A DNA stretch of 64,000 bases from JBPCOI01 sp051000395 (GCA_051000395.1 JBPCOI010000090.1:23442-87441); one strand, 5' to 3'. Counted from the stretch's first letter, positions 8,797 through 17,793 are shown. The notes: a model not told the origin generated them from the sequence alone. A program made the numbers and translations.

Positions 8797-8909
8797 GCCA
8801 CCGTCCTCCCGCCTGCTCCGATCGACCCGAACCCGCCCGGTCCGAGGCCGAACCTAGACGCCAACACCGACACCGGGCGCCGCATTTCCCGTCGCGGCAT
8901 AGTTGGCGC

Positions 8910-9746
8910 GTGCACAACATCGGCTGGACGTGGCAGCAGGCCGGCCTTCTCGCAGTCGCGCTCGGTGTCGTGTCGCTCGCTCTGCGCCGAGCCGACGTGC
9001 CCCGGCTGCGTCCGCTCACCCCGTTCGCGACCGAATCGTGCCTGATCGCGGCGCTGTACTCGATCTGGCAGCTCGCCGGCGAGCTGTCGGTGACCGGGAC
9101 GTCCGGCGCGTTCGAGCGCGGCGGGTGGATCGAGCGGGCCGAGCGCGACTGGCACCTGCCCGCAGAGGCGGCGGTGCAGCGGTTGATCCTCGCGCACCCG
9201 CTCGTCACCGAGGCCGCGAACCTCTACTACGCGACGATGCACTTCGGGATGCTCTTCGTCTTCCTGCTCTGGCTGTTCGTGGCGCACCGCGAGCGCTACA
9301 CATCGGTGCGCACGACGCTCGCGCTGACGACGCTGGCCTGCCTGGTCATCCAGCTGCTTCCGGTGGCCCCGCCCCGGCTGCTCGGCGGATATGTGGACAC
9401 CGCCGCGCGCTACGGTCAGTCGGTCTACACGCTCGGCATCGACGCCGACCAGTTCTCCGCGATGCCGTCCGTGCACGTCGCGTGGGCGGTTCTGATCGGC
9501 TGGTACGCCGTGCGGATCGGACGCAGCCGGTGGCGGTGGCTCGCCGTGGCACATCCGGTGCTGACCGTGTTCGTCGTGGTGGCGACGGCGAACCACTTCT
9601 GGCTGGACGGCATCGTCGCGGTGGCGGTGCTGGTGAGCTGCGCGTGGACCCAACGCGGCGCCCGCGCCGCCCTCGCCGCGGCCCGTGCCGGCCTATGGAC
9701 GGGGGCGCGGGGACCGGCGGCTGCCACCAGCGCCGCACGCGCCTGA
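8910..9746 (+). CDS. PAP2-superfamily membrane phosphatase/transferase
   Basis: 278 residues, GTG start at 8910. Several membrane helices (LLAVALGVVSLAL, FGMLFVFLLWLFVA, TTLALTTLACLVIQLLPVAPP, VLTVFVVVATANHFWLDGI). The catalytic-type motifs MPSVHVAWAV and NHFWLDGIVA correspond to PAP2 motifs 2 and 3 in the inositolphosphotransferase-like (Aur1/Ipt1-type) branch, where Ser-x-His and His-x4-Asp form the phosphate site. The role would be lipid phosphate hydrolysis or head-group transfer at the membrane. TAGTTG just upstream of the GTG may be a -10 element, which would give a nearly leaderless mRNA. Confidence 0.8.
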   Translation: MHNIGWTWQQAGLLAVALGVVSLALRRADVPRLRPLTPFATESCLIAALYSIWQLAGELSVTGTSGAFERGGWIERAERDWHLPAEAAVQRLILAHPLVTEAANLYYATMHFGMLFVFLLWLFVAHRERYTSVRTTLALTTLACLVIQLLPVAPPRLLGGYVDTAARYGQSVYTLGIDADQFSAMPSVHVAWAVLIGWYAVRIGRSRWRWLAVAHPVLTVFVVVATANHFWLDGIVAVAVLVSCAWTQRGARAALAAARAGLWTGARGPAAATSAARA

Positions 9747-9756
9747 GCGGCTCGCG

Positions 9757-10458
9757 TCAGGCCGATAACGCGCCGGACTGGGCATCCGTCGCGATCAGCT
9801 CGGCCACCGAATGCGGCTGGCTGAGCAACGGAGTGTGGTCCGACGGCCAGTGCACGCTGCGGGTCGCGCGTGCGGCCATCGCCTGCTGCAGTTGCGGCGC
9901 GACGCAACGGTCTGCCGTGCAGATCGCGTAGCTGGACGCGACGTCGTGCCATGCGATCGCGGACGGGCGCGCGGAGAACAGCGCTCGTCCGACGGGGCGC
10001 AGCCGCTCGATCGCCGCGCGGGCGGCCGTGACGTCGGCCTGCTGATAGAGCAATTCGCGCGTCGAACGTGGGTCGAGGCTCACCTGGCTGCCGTCGGCCG
10101 AGAAGCGCAGTGCCGCGCCGAGACCGGTCGCGGCGATGCCGAGGTCCGGTCGTACCCGCGAGATGCTCTCGCCCTCGTCCAGCTGGAACGCCGCGATGTA
10201 GATGAGCTGCCGGACCGCCGGGTGCACCCCGGCGGCCGTGATCACCGCCCCGCCGTAGGAGTGCCCTACCAGCGCCACCGGGCCGGGCATCGTGTCCAAT
10301 ACCGAGCGCACGCTCGCCACGTCGTCCTCCAGCGTGATCATCGCGAGTTCGACGGCGACGCTGGCGATCCCGCGCTCCGCGAGCAGGGCACGCACCGGGT
10401 CCCAGGACCACGCCCCATGCCAGAGCCCGTGGACCAGCACCGCGCAGGGGTCGCTCAC
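9757..10458 (-). CDS. Alpha/beta hydrolase, esterase type
   Basis: 233 residues, GTG start at 10458. The N-terminal HGLWHGAWSWDPV forms the oxyanion region, the nucleophile elbow GHSYGG puts Ser at 67, and SDHTPLLSQP supplies the catalytic His at 208; an acid lies between them. This matches the small esterase branch that includes plant methylesterases and pyrethroid-hydrolase-like proteins. Cytoplasmic, with no signal peptide. It follows the LapA-like gene on the same strand with a 32-base gap, so they may be co-transcribed. Substrate unknown. Confidence 0.85.
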   Translation of the reverse strand: MSDPCAVLVHGLWHGAWSWDPVRALLAERGIASVAVELAMITLEDDVASVRSVLDTMPGPVALVGHSYGGAVITAAGVHPAVRQLIYIAAFQLDEGESISRVRPDLGIAATGLGAALRFSADGSQVSLDPRSTRELLYQQADVTAARAAIERLRPVGRALFSARPSAIAWHDVASSYAICTADRCVAPQLQQAMAARATRSVHWPSDHTPLLSQPHSVAELIATDAQSGALSA

Positions 10459-10490
10459 GAGCCCGTCCGCAGCACCGACATACGGCTACT

Positions 10491-11075
10491 TCATCGCGGG
10501 TGCTCGACCCACGGCTTAACCGGGTCCGGACCGCCGCGCTCCCCCTGGTACGGCTCGCCGGACGGTTGCGGATAGCCGCCGGCCGCCGGTGCGGGCGGGT
10601 AGGTGCCCGCCCCGGGCGCGGCATTGCCAGGGCTCGGCGCCGCGGGCGCGCGCTGCTCCTCGGCGCTGCGGGGCTGCGGGGCTGCGCTTGTCGGCTCGGC
10701 GCGCTGCTGGTAGGCCGCTGGCGCCGCGGGTTCGGCAGCTGCGGTCCGCTGCGGCGTGCTGGAACCTCGCTCGTGCGTGACCTGCTCCGGCTGATCGGTG
10801 CGGCCCGAACGGGCGTTGAGGCGCTTGTTCTCCTTGGCCAGATCGCGCCGCTCGCGCCGCAGCCGCCACTGGCGGGCGCCGCCGGCCTTCATGAGCGCCA
10901 AGCCGATGACCGCGGCAACCAGGATGATCGCGCCCGACACGGCCAGCCAGTAGGCGTCCTGGTTGTGCCACGACCAGCCCCACAGCTTGATCGTGACCGG
11001 TCCGCGGTTCGCGAGGATGAACTCGATCGCGACGACCACCGCCGCGGCTAGCAGGAGCAGACCAAGGAGCACCAT
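10491..11075 (-). CDS. LapA-like (DUF1049) membrane protein with Pro/Ala-rich tail
   Basis: 194 residues, ATG at 11075. Two membrane helices (LLGLLLLAAAVVVAIEFIL and AVSGAIILVAAVIGLALM) flank ANRGPVTIKLWGW, the signature of the LapA/DUF1049 family. A basic coiled stretch (RQWRLRRERRDLAKENKRL) follows, then a disordered Pro/Ala/Gln tail of about 90 residues. The function of this family in actinobacteria is not established. The long tail is unusual for LapA proteins and may be a cytoplasmic interaction region. Confidence 0.75.
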   Translation of the reverse strand: MVLLGLLLLAAAVVVAIEFILANRGPVTIKLWGWSWHNQDAYWLAVSGAIILVAAVIGLALMKAGGARQWRLRRERRDLAKENKRLNARSGRTDQPEQVTHERGSSTPQRTAAAEPAAPAAYQQRAEPTSAAPQPRSAEEQRAPAAPSPGNAAPGAGTYPPAPAAGGYPQPSGEPYQGERGGPDPVKPWVEHPR

Positions 11076-11171
11076 GACATCTCACCTTCCGAGAACGGCC
11101 CGTTCGGGCCACGTACGCTCGTCTCGCGGCCATTGTTCCCGTCCACAGCTGACGCCAAACCGCACGGCGCG

Positions 11172-12038
11172 TTACCCCTGGGGTGACTCGGCCGTGACGC
11201 TCGCGCTGCCCCGGCGCTGCACGGCTCCCAGCGGCAGGCAGGTACGGCAGAACTCCTCGCCGAAATAGTTGAGGTAGATGCTGCGCGGCACCATCTTCGG
11301 CATCCGCCCGGCCCGCTTGAGCGCCTCGAGAACCTTGGGCTGCGCCTCAATGACCTGGTAGCGCGAGGGATTGCTGACCTGCTCCTTGGAGAACTCGATC
11401 AACCCCAGGCGTGCCAGGTTGGTCAGGTAGGGGTCGACGCGGTCGAGGTAGCGGCACCCCGCGTGCTCGGCGATCATGCTCAGTCCGCTGGCGACGAGGA
11501 CCGAGCCGATACCGAGCGGCCGGTTCGTGCGGATGTCGATCGACGGTTGCGGTCCCTCGACGTAGAGAAAGCGCAGGATGCGGGCCTCGTCCGGGGTGAT
11601 CTCCGACAGAATCCGGGCGAACGCGGGATGGGTGTCCTCGACGACGTGCACGTCGTTCGCGCGCCGCATGAGCTCCGATCCGCGCCGCTGCAGATCCGAC
11701 GTCGTCGCTCCGCCGGGAGGCGTACGGTCGGGGCCGGCCGCGTCGTCCGGGCGCTTGTCGAGGCCGAGGATGCGCCACGCCGCCGAACGCAGATCCGTCG
11801 CCGCGTCCTGGATGATCTCCGTCGCCGGCTCGCCGCGCATCGCCCGCATGGCCACGTAGTTCGTGCCCGCCACGCCGGCGCCGACGGACCAGCTCGTCAC
11901 GTGCCAGGCCGAGACCGCCGCGACTCGCGCCAGTCCGGGAACCGCCTTGATCATCTCTGCGTTGGGGCGCAGCGCGATCCCGAAGCGCGACCCGGGAGGC
12001 GCCTTGCGCACCAGGCTCTTCTCGTCACCTTCCGACAC
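11172..12038 (-). CDS. Abi-alpha / DUF4393 family protein
   Basis: 288 residues, GTG at 12038. Residues from about 145 to 235 (EITPDEARILRFLYVEGPQPS, RPLGIGSVLVASGLSMIAEHAG and YLTNLARLGLIEFSKE) match the Abi-alpha/DUF4393 family, named after a phage-abortive-infection protein. The N-terminal part is helical with a weakly hydrophobic stretch (ARVAAVSAWHVTSWSVGAGVAG). Its GTG lies one base after the stop of the DUF445 gene, so the two are translationally coupled and probably act together. A defence role is only suggested by the family name; this arrangement could equally be housekeeping. Confidence 0.75.
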   Translation of the reverse strand: MSEGDEKSLVRKAPPGSRFGIALRPNAEMIKAVPGLARVAAVSAWHVTSWSVGAGVAGTNYVAMRAMRGEPATEIIQDAATDLRSAAWRILGLDKRPDDAAGPDRTPPGGATTSDLQRRGSELMRRANDVHVVEDTHPAFARILSEITPDEARILRFLYVEGPQPSIDIRTNRPLGIGSVLVASGLSMIAEHAGCRYLDRVDPYLTNLARLGLIEFSKEQVSNPSRYQVIEAQPKVLEALKRAGRMPKMVPRSIYLNYFGEEFCRTCLPLGAVQRRGSASVTAESPQG

Positions 12039-12039
12039 G

Positions 12040-13314
12040 TCACACTCCGAAGATCGCTAGGTGGACGAAGCCCGCGATTAGTCCCAGGGCCCCGCCGTGC
12101 ACGAACAGCAACCACTCATCCTGCTTGATCGCCGAGCGCAGCATCTCGACGAAGTCGTCGGGTCCCATCTTCTGCATCTGGGCCTCGATGAAGGTATAGA
12201 TCTTCTTCGACTGCTGCTTGTTGAACTGCGCGTCGTTGAAGGCTATCGGGGCGAATCCCGTCGCCTCCGTGGCTACCGAGGCCCGGATCTGGTCGTACTC
12301 CTTCGTCCCGATCGCGACCCGAACGGCGGCGCGGGCCGGTCCGATGGCCTTGTCGACGGCGGGGCGAAGCGTGTCCTGCAGCATCTGCATGGTCCGATCG
12401 CTGCGTGGCCCGTTGAGCAGTTCGTTGCCGATGTTCTGCAGCGTGATCACCTTGTCGGACACCATCTCGGCGTACAACTTGGTGACTTCCGGTTGGCGCT
12501 TGATCAACAGGCCCTGATGCCACGGCACCCAGCGCCGGTAGAAGACCGGTTCGAAAATCATCGCGATGCCGAGGTAGTTGACCACCCAGCCGATGATCAC
12601 GCCGCCGAGCGGCAGGACGTACCAGTGCGGGAAGACCTCCAGCACACCGAAAAGCACGAAGCCCATCGGGAAGCCGAAGTAGAAGCCGAAGTTCTGCATG
12701 AACCGCAGTTCCTTCTTGCCGAGGATCTGGAACAGCTCGTTGAGTAGCTCCGGATGCTCGCCGAAGTAGCTGATCACCATGAGCTTCGCGTCGATGAGCT
12801 GGTCGACGTTCTCGCCGATCTCGTCGGTGATGTTCCGGACGATCGCTGGCAGTTGCTGCTTGACGCGCGCGTGGACGGCTTCCTTGATCAGGGGCGGCAG
12901 GTCATGCCAGAGGCCGGGGTTCTCCTGCTCCATGATCTGCTCGACGACGCCGCGGATCTCGGCCTGCGCGACAGCGGCCAGATGCTCCGCGATCCGGTCC
13001 GGCTCCAGCTCGCGGTAGAAGTCGCCGATGCTGCCGAGCTTTCCCAAGCCCTTGTCGACGGAGATGCTGGCCATCTTGTCGGCCCGCGACGGGACGATGC
13101 CCTGCCAGCCGATGCGTCCCTGATAGCTGATCAGCGGCAACACGCGCACCCGCCGCGGCAGCAGCGGGAACAGCAGCTTCAGGCCGGGCAGCCGGAAGCC
13201 GTGGAAGCGGATCGGCTTGAACAGCATCAACACGCCGGTCCAGTTGGTGACGTAGCCGATCACCCCCGTGAACAGCGGGATGCTGATCAGGTCCATCAAC
13301 ATCTTGCTGGTCAT
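12040..13314 (-). CDS. DUF445 membrane protein
   Basis: 424 residues, ATG at 13314 after a GAAGGGAA ribosome-binding site. The first helix IPLFTGVIGYVTNWTGVLMLF with downstream F-P-R-x-R-V and VPSRADKMA matches the DUF445 family. A long soluble helical middle follows, then a hydrophobic block (FGFPMGFVLFGVLEVF, VLPLGGVIIGWVVNYLGIAMIF) that repeats the N-terminal pattern, and a final helix (HGGALGLIAGFVHLAIFGV). Function unknown in the family; it spans the inner membrane. First gene of a two-gene unit with the Abi-alpha protein. Confidence 0.85.
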   Translation of the reverse strand: MTSKMLMDLISIPLFTGVIGYVTNWTGVLMLFKPIRFHGFRLPGLKLLFPLLPRRVRVLPLISYQGRIGWQGIVPSRADKMASISVDKGLGKLGSIGDFYRELEPDRIAEHLAAVAQAEIRGVVEQIMEQENPGLWHDLPPLIKEAVHARVKQQLPAIVRNITDEIGENVDQLIDAKLMVISYFGEHPELLNELFQILGKKELRFMQNFGFYFGFPMGFVLFGVLEVFPHWYVLPLGGVIIGWVVNYLGIAMIFEPVFYRRWVPWHQGLLIKRQPEVTKLYAEMVSDKVITLQNIGNELLNGPRSDRTMQMLQDTLRPAVDKAIGPARAAVRVAIGTKEYDQIRASVATEATGFAPIAFNDAQFNKQQSKKIYTFIEAQMQKMGPDDFVEMLRSAIKQDEWLLFVHGGALGLIAGFVHLAIFGV

Positions 13315-14058
13315 GGGTTCCCTTCCGGGCGCTCGGGCCCGGTCGTGGCGAAACTCCCGACCAGGGTCGTCACATCATGTAGAGGGCCACTCATGCTGTC
13401 CAGCGGCGACAGGCCGCGCCGCTCTCGGAGACAAAGTGCAGCAGGGTGTGTTCGTGGGCGATGTCGAGCCGTCGGAGAGCCGGAACGGTTGCTTCGTTCG
13501 CACCGCGCTCAGACCGCTGATCTGCACGAGGCCGTGACCTTGAGCGACGTGGGCTCGGGCAGCAATCCCACCGACGCTAGCGGGTGCCAGCGGGTGCCGC
13601 CGCGGATGACGGCGCGCATGACGGCGTGGCCCAAGGTCGACGTCGTGCGAGCCTGCTGCCCGATGACGCTTGCCGTCACAGCGGTTCCTCGTCCTCATGG
13701 GCTGCCTGCCGGCGCGGCTCGCGGCACCATGCGACCGCCGTCACAGTGCCCAGTTGATCGGGCACCCAGTTACAGGAATCGTCAAACCGGGCGCCTCGCC
13801 GTCGGGGAGCCTCGGGCAACTCGCGGACGCGACCGGTCAGCTCACGCTGTGGGAAGGCAACACCGCCATCTCAGGTCGCATCCTCGGCGCGCTCTCTGTG
13901 CGCCGCGACCGGGGAACGGTGATGTCGTACACCGGCCCACGCCGCCTATGGGCATCACCGTTCCACCGGCCCGGCACGGCACGGCACGGCACGCCCGGCC
14001 CGCTCCCGTGGCCGGGGTTGACCCGTCAGGCTGCATCGGGCGCAGCTGCCGCCTGCTT
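13315..14058. other. 744-base intergenic region
   Basis: Lies between the DUF445 start and the nrdJ 3' end, both on the minus strand. Open frames here have poor composition and no ribosome-binding sites. It holds four perfect GGCAC repeats (13973-13992) and a short direct repeat, AGCGGGTGCC, near 13578-13598. The DUF445 promoter should be at its left end. No RNA gene or mobile-element remnant was recognised. Confidence 0.5.
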
Positions 14059-15030
14059 TCAGCTGCAGCCGCTGGTGCTGCCGCAGCCTTCGCAGACGAA
14101 ACAGCTGCCGGCCGGGCGCATCTTGGTGCCGCAGTTCATGCACAACGGCGCGTCCGCCGAGGATCCGGTGATCGACTCCAGCAACTCGGTGGAGCTGTGG
14201 ACTCCGCGCGGCGCGGGCAGTTCCGCGGCATCGCTGTCGTCGACCACGTCAGTGGCGGCCTTGGCCACCGGCGCCGACTGGGACAGTGTCTCCAGATCCA
14301 GCTCGTCGCCGGACTCGCTGGCCGCGTAGGAGCCGGTCTCGAGCTGGCGGGTGCGCTCGCTCGCGGTATGGATGCCCAGCGCCGATCGCGTCTCGAACGG
14401 CAGGTAGTCCAGCGCCAGGCGTCGGAAGATGTAGTCGAGGATCGACTGGGCCATGCGGATGTCCGGGTCGTCGGTCAACCCGGCCGGGTCGAAGCGCATG
14501 TTGGTGAACTTCTGCACGTAGGTCTCGAGCGGGACGCCGTGCTGCAGTGCGATCGAGATCGCGATCGAGAACGCGTCCATCACGCCGGCCAGCGTCGATC
14601 CCTGCTTGCCCAGCTTCAGGAACACCTCACCCAGGCCATCGTCCGGATAGGACCCGGCAGTCATGTAACCCTCGGCGCCCCCGACCGTGAACGACGTCGT
14701 CAGCGACGGGCGTGCCTTGGGCAGGCGCCTGCGGGTGGGCCGGTACTCGACGACCTTCTCGAGCGCCGCCTCGGCTGCCGCGCCATTGTTCTCGCCCTTC
14801 CCCGCGGACAGCGGCTGGCCCACCTTGCAGTTGTCGCGGTACACCGCGAGCGCCTTGAGGCCGAGCTTCCAGCCCTGGAAGTAGACGTCCTCGATGTCGT
14901 GCACCGTCGCGGTCTCGGGCAGGTTGACGGTCTTGGAGATCGCGCCGGACAGGAACGGCTGCGCCGCGGCCATCATCCGCACGTGGCCCATCGCCTTGAT
15001 CGCGCGAGCGCCCATCGCGCAGTCGAACAC
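14059..15030 (-). CDS. nrdJ: NrdJ C-terminal part after the premature stop
   Basis: 323 residues if translation restarts at GTG 15030, only two codons beyond the TAA. It begins inside the barrel (VFDCAMGARAIKAMGHVRMMA, GAISKTVNLPE) and ends with CMNCGTKMRPAGSCFVCEGCG and a terminal GSTSGCS, a zinc-type motif and redox Cys that re-reduce the active site. Its survival without decay argues for a recent or artefactual stop. Confidence 0.75.
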   Translation of the reverse strand: MFDCAMGARAIKAMGHVRMMAAAQPFLSGAISKTVNLPETATVHDIEDVYFQGWKLGLKALAVYRDNCKVGQPLSAGKGENNGAAAEAALEKVVEYRPTRRRLPKARPSLTTSFTVGGAEGYMTAGSYPDDGLGEVFLKLGKQGSTLAGVMDAFSIAISIALQHGVPLETYVQKFTNMRFDPAGLTDDPDIRMAQSILDYIFRRLALDYLPFETRSALGIHTASERTRQLETGSYAASESGDELDLETLSQSAPVAKAATDVVDDSDAAELPAPRGVHSSTELLESITGSSADAPLCMNCGTKMRPAGSCFVCEGCGSTSGCS

Positions 15031-15033
15031 CTC

Positions 15034-16953
15034 TTAGTGCTCACTGCGCATCCCCGGCGCGTCGACGACGTGGCCGTGTTCGGCGATGTACTCGACGATC
15101 GCCTCGACCTGTTCCTCCTGGTACCCCAAGGCACGCAGCGCCCGGGGCACGGTCTGGTTGACGATCTGCATCGATCCGCCGCCGACCAGCTTCTTGAACT
15201 TCACCAGCGCAAGGTCGGGTTCGACGCCGGTGGTGTCGCAGTCCATCATCAAGCCGATGGTTCCGGTCGGCGCGAGAACCGAGGCCTGCGCGTTGCGCCA
15301 ACCGTTGCGCTCACCGATCTTGTTTCCGGTGCTCCATTCCCGCGTCGCGGCCGCGAAGACCGAGCGGTCGAGCTCGTGAATCGGGCGGGCCGAGTCGTTG
15401 GCCGCCGCGTGCTTACGCATCACCCGCGCGTGCGCTGCCGCGTTGCGGGCAAAGCCCTCGTACGGTCCGACGATGCCGGCCAGCTCGGCCGAGCGGCGGT
15501 AGGACGTCGCGGTCATCAACGACGTGATCGCGCCGGCCAGCGCGCGGCCGCCGTCGGAGTCGTAGGCCAGGCCGGATGCCATCAGCAGCGCACCGAGGTT
15601 GGCGTAACCGATGCCCAGCTGCCGGTAGGCGCGGGTGTTCACCCCGATCGCCTCGGTGGGGAAGTCGGCGAAGCAGATCGAGATGTCCATCGCGGTGATG
15701 ATCAGCTCGACGGCCTTGACGAACTTCTCGGCGTCGAAGCGATCGTCCTCCCGCAAGAACTTGAGCAGGTTCAGCGAAGCCAGGTTGCACGAGGTGTTGT
15801 CCAACGAGAGGTATTCGCTGCACGGGTTCGAGGCGGTGATGCGGCCGGTCTCGGGATTGGTGTGCCAATCGTTGATCGTGTCGTCGTACTGCAGGCCCGG
15901 GTCGGCGCACTCCCATGCGGCCTGGGCGATCTGACGGAACAGGTCCTTGGCCGCGACCGTCTCGATCACCTCGTGGGTGCTGCGGGCGCGCAGCCCGAAC
16001 TGGGCGTCCTCCTCCACCGCGCGCATGAACTCGTCAGTGACGCGCACGGAGTTGTTGGCGTTCTGGTACTGCACGCTCGTGATGTCGTGTCCGCCGAGGT
16101 CCATGTCGAAGCCGGCGTCGCGCAGCACGCGGATCTTGTCCTCCTCCCGCGCCTTGGTCTGTACGAACTCTTCGATGTCGGGGTGGTCGATGTCGAGGAC
16201 GACCATCTTCGCCGCCCGGCGGGTCGCGCCGCCGGACTTGATGGTCCCTGCGGACGCGTCGGCGCCACGCATGAAGCTCACCGGACCCGAGGCGGTGCCG
16301 CCGGAGGACAGCAGCTCCTTCGACGAGCGGATGCGCGAGAGGTTGAGCCCGGCGCCGGAACCGCCCTTGAAGATCAGGCCTTCCTCGCGGTACCAGTTGA
16401 GGATCGAGTCCATCGTGTCCTCGACAGCCAGGATGAAACAGGCACTCACCTGCTGCGGGGACGTGGTGCCGACGTTGAACCAGACCGGCGAGTTGAAGCT
16501 GAACACCTGGTGCAGCAGCATCCAGGTCAGCTCGTGCTCGAAGATCTCCGCGTCGGGCGCGCCGGCGAAGTAGCCGTGCTGCTCGCCCGCAGCCCGGTAT
16601 TTGTGCACCACGCGGTCGATCAGCTGGCGCAACGACCACTCCCGCGCATCGGTGCCCACCGCGCCGCGGAAGTACTTGGTGGTGACGATGTTCGCGGCGT
16701 TCACCGACCAGAAGTCCGGGAACTCGACGCCGCGCTGCTCGAAGTTGACTGAGCCGTCGCGCCAGTTGGTCATCACGACGTCGCGCCGTTCCCAGTTCAC
16801 CTCGGCGTACGGGTGCACCCCTGGGGAGGTGTACACGCGCTCGAGCCGCAGGCCGCCCGCCGGGTAGCGCGGCGCCCCCGGCCCTGCGCCATCGGGCTGG
16901 GACAGCTCGCCGGTCTCGGCCTGCGTGGCTGACTTGTCAGTGGCCTCGGTCAT
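15034..16953 (-). CDS. nrdJ: NrdJ N-terminal part up to the premature stop
   Basis: 639 residues. It contains the reductase barrel: SACFILAVEDTMDSI, FKGGSGAGLNLSRIR, NPCSEYLSLDNTSCNLASLN (catalytic Cys pair region), and MMDCDTTGVEPDLALVKFKKL. It lacks the strand and helix beginning VFDCAMG and the C-terminal redox Cys tail, so on its own it would probably be inactive. Confidence 0.8.
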   Translation of the reverse strand: MTEATDKSATQAETGELSQPDGAGPGAPRYPAGGLRLERVYTSPGVHPYAEVNWERRDVVMTNWRDGSVNFEQRGVEFPDFWSVNAANIVTTKYFRGAVGTDAREWSLRQLIDRVVHKYRAAGEQHGYFAGAPDAEIFEHELTWMLLHQVFSFNSPVWFNVGTTSPQQVSACFILAVEDTMDSILNWYREEGLIFKGGSGAGLNLSRIRSSKELLSSGGTASGPVSFMRGADASAGTIKSGGATRRAAKMVVLDIDHPDIEEFVQTKAREEDKIRVLRDAGFDMDLGGHDITSVQYQNANNSVRVTDEFMRAVEEDAQFGLRARSTHEVIETVAAKDLFRQIAQAAWECADPGLQYDDTINDWHTNPETGRITASNPCSEYLSLDNTSCNLASLNLLKFLREDDRFDAEKFVKAVELIITAMDISICFADFPTEAIGVNTRAYRQLGIGYANLGALLMASGLAYDSDGGRALAGAITSLMTATSYRRSAELAGIVGPYEGFARNAAAHARVMRKHAAANDSARPIHELDRSVFAAATREWSTGNKIGERNGWRNAQASVLAPTGTIGLMMDCDTTGVEPDLALVKFKKLVGGGSMQIVNQTVPRALRALGYQEEQVEAIVEYIAEHGHVVDAPGMRSEH

Positions 16954-17059
16954 CGTCGGTGGTTCCTTCCGTGCGGAATGCTTGGGGCGGACGGGCGATT
17001 GATCAGGTTCGGGACGGCGAATGCGTGGTAGGAGCCGGAGCGGGCGAGACGCCCCAGGA

Positions 17060-17521
17060 TCAGGGACCGTGCCGGCGATGCTCGACCCGCAGATCGCAGA
17101 TCGCCTTCTCGAAGTCGTCGACAGAGCTGAAGGCCTGGTACACGCTGGCGAAGCGCAGGTAGGCCACCTCGTCCAGGGTGCGCAACGGTCCGAGGATCGC
17201 CAGGCCGACCTCGTCGCTGGGCACCTCGGCCACGCCGCCGGCGCGGACCGCGTCCTCGACTGTCTGGGCGAGTTGGGCCAGCGCGTCCTCGTCGACCGGG
17301 CGCCCCTGGCAGGCGCGGCGCACGCCGCTGACGACTTTCTGCCGGCTGAACGGCTCGGTGACGCCGCTGCGCTTGATGACCGCGAGCGTCGCCTCCTCGA
17401 GCGTCGTGAAGCGGCGGCCGCACTCCGGGCAGGACCGGCGGCGCCGGATGACCTGGCCCTCGTCCTGCTCACGTGAGTCGAGCACCCGGGAGTCGGGATG
17501 GCGGCAGTAGGGGCAGCGCAT
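17060..17521 (-). CDS. nrdR: Transcriptional repressor NrdR
   Basis: 153 residues from ATG 17521, preceded by GAGGAGGG; the open frame extends to 17653 but the family always begins MRCPYC. The zinc ribbon has Cys3, Cys6, Cys31 and Cys34 (CPYC...CPECGRRF), followed by the ATP-cone domain (VIKRSGVTEPFSRQKVVSGVRRAC, LRTLDEVAYLRFASVY). NrdR senses ATP/dATP and represses ribonucleotide reductase operons. It is co-directional with nrdJ 107 bases downstream, and palindromes upstream are candidate self-binding sites. Confidence 0.95.
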   Translation of the reverse strand: MRCPYCRHPDSRVLDSREQDEGQVIRRRRSCPECGRRFTTLEEATLAVIKRSGVTEPFSRQKVVSGVRRACQGRPVDEDALAQLAQTVEDAVRAGGVAEVPSDEVGLAILGPLRTLDEVAYLRFASVYQAFSSVDDFEKAICDLRVEHRRHGP

Positions 17522-17654
17522 CGACGACCCTCCTCTCGTTGCGGGCTTGCCGTCTCGCGGCGGCGCAGGTGGACGAATCTGTGCACGAACCTGGGGACGC
17601 CCGGTGGACGAGCCGCCGGCCGTTGTGGACGACCGACCCCAACCTGTGGACAAC

Positions 17655-17681
17655 TTACAACCTTGTAAATACTACATGTAG
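17655..17681 (-). promoter_or_regulatory. Two palindromes upstream of nrdR, candidate NrdR boxes
   Basis: A perfect 10-bp palindrome CTACATGTAG (17672-17681) and a 14-base palindrome TTACAACCTTGTAA (17655-17668), in an unusually AT-rich patch, 134 bases or more upstream of nrdR. The first resembles the core of the NrdR box (CTAtATaTAG type). The 15-base centre spacing is shorter than in typical paired boxes, so the second palindrome may serve another factor. No cobalamin-riboswitch motif is visible. Confidence 0.5.
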
Positions 17682-17793
17682 GGGTGAACCGTAGAACGGT
17701 CGTCGATGTTCCGCAAGGGCCAGCCGCGGCGCGTCGCGGATTGCCGCCGGCCGGCAGGTCGCGCACACGGCCCTGGATCGAACATCGGGAGGG

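Larger units (their letters stand above)
14059..16953 (-). pseudogene. nrdJ: nrdJ, B12-dependent ribonucleotide reductase with one in-frame stop
   Basis: Class II, adenosylcobalamin-dependent reductase that makes deoxyribonucleotides in the cytoplasm. Read through, it is 964 codons, normal for the actinobacterial enzyme. The frame never shifts, but codon 640 (15036-15034) is TAA within SEH-stop-EVFDCAMG, where I recall the family having Tyr (EHY-EVFDC). One base change from TAC would create it. Everything on both sides is well conserved, so this is a recent mutation, a sequencing error, or a split gene that restarts at GTG 15030. nrdR lies just upstream on the same strand (107 bases), the usual nrdR-nrdJ arrangement. 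Start ATG 16953 follows GGAAGGA. Confidence 0.85.

Noticed and set aside
15034..15036. Stop-codon recoding in nrdJ
   Set aside because: The codon is TAA, not TGA, and the other interrupted gene uses TAG; no common recoding signal is seen.
12754..16752. 1332-codon open frame on the plus strand opposite nrdJ and DUF445
   Set aside because: Antisense shadow: His/Val/Arg-rich translation without domains, while the minus strand has clear nrdJ and DUF445 homology.
17522..17793. Cobalamin riboswitch upstream of nrdR-nrdJ
   Set aside because: No B12-box-like conserved core was found and the leader is short; palindromes fit NrdR control better.
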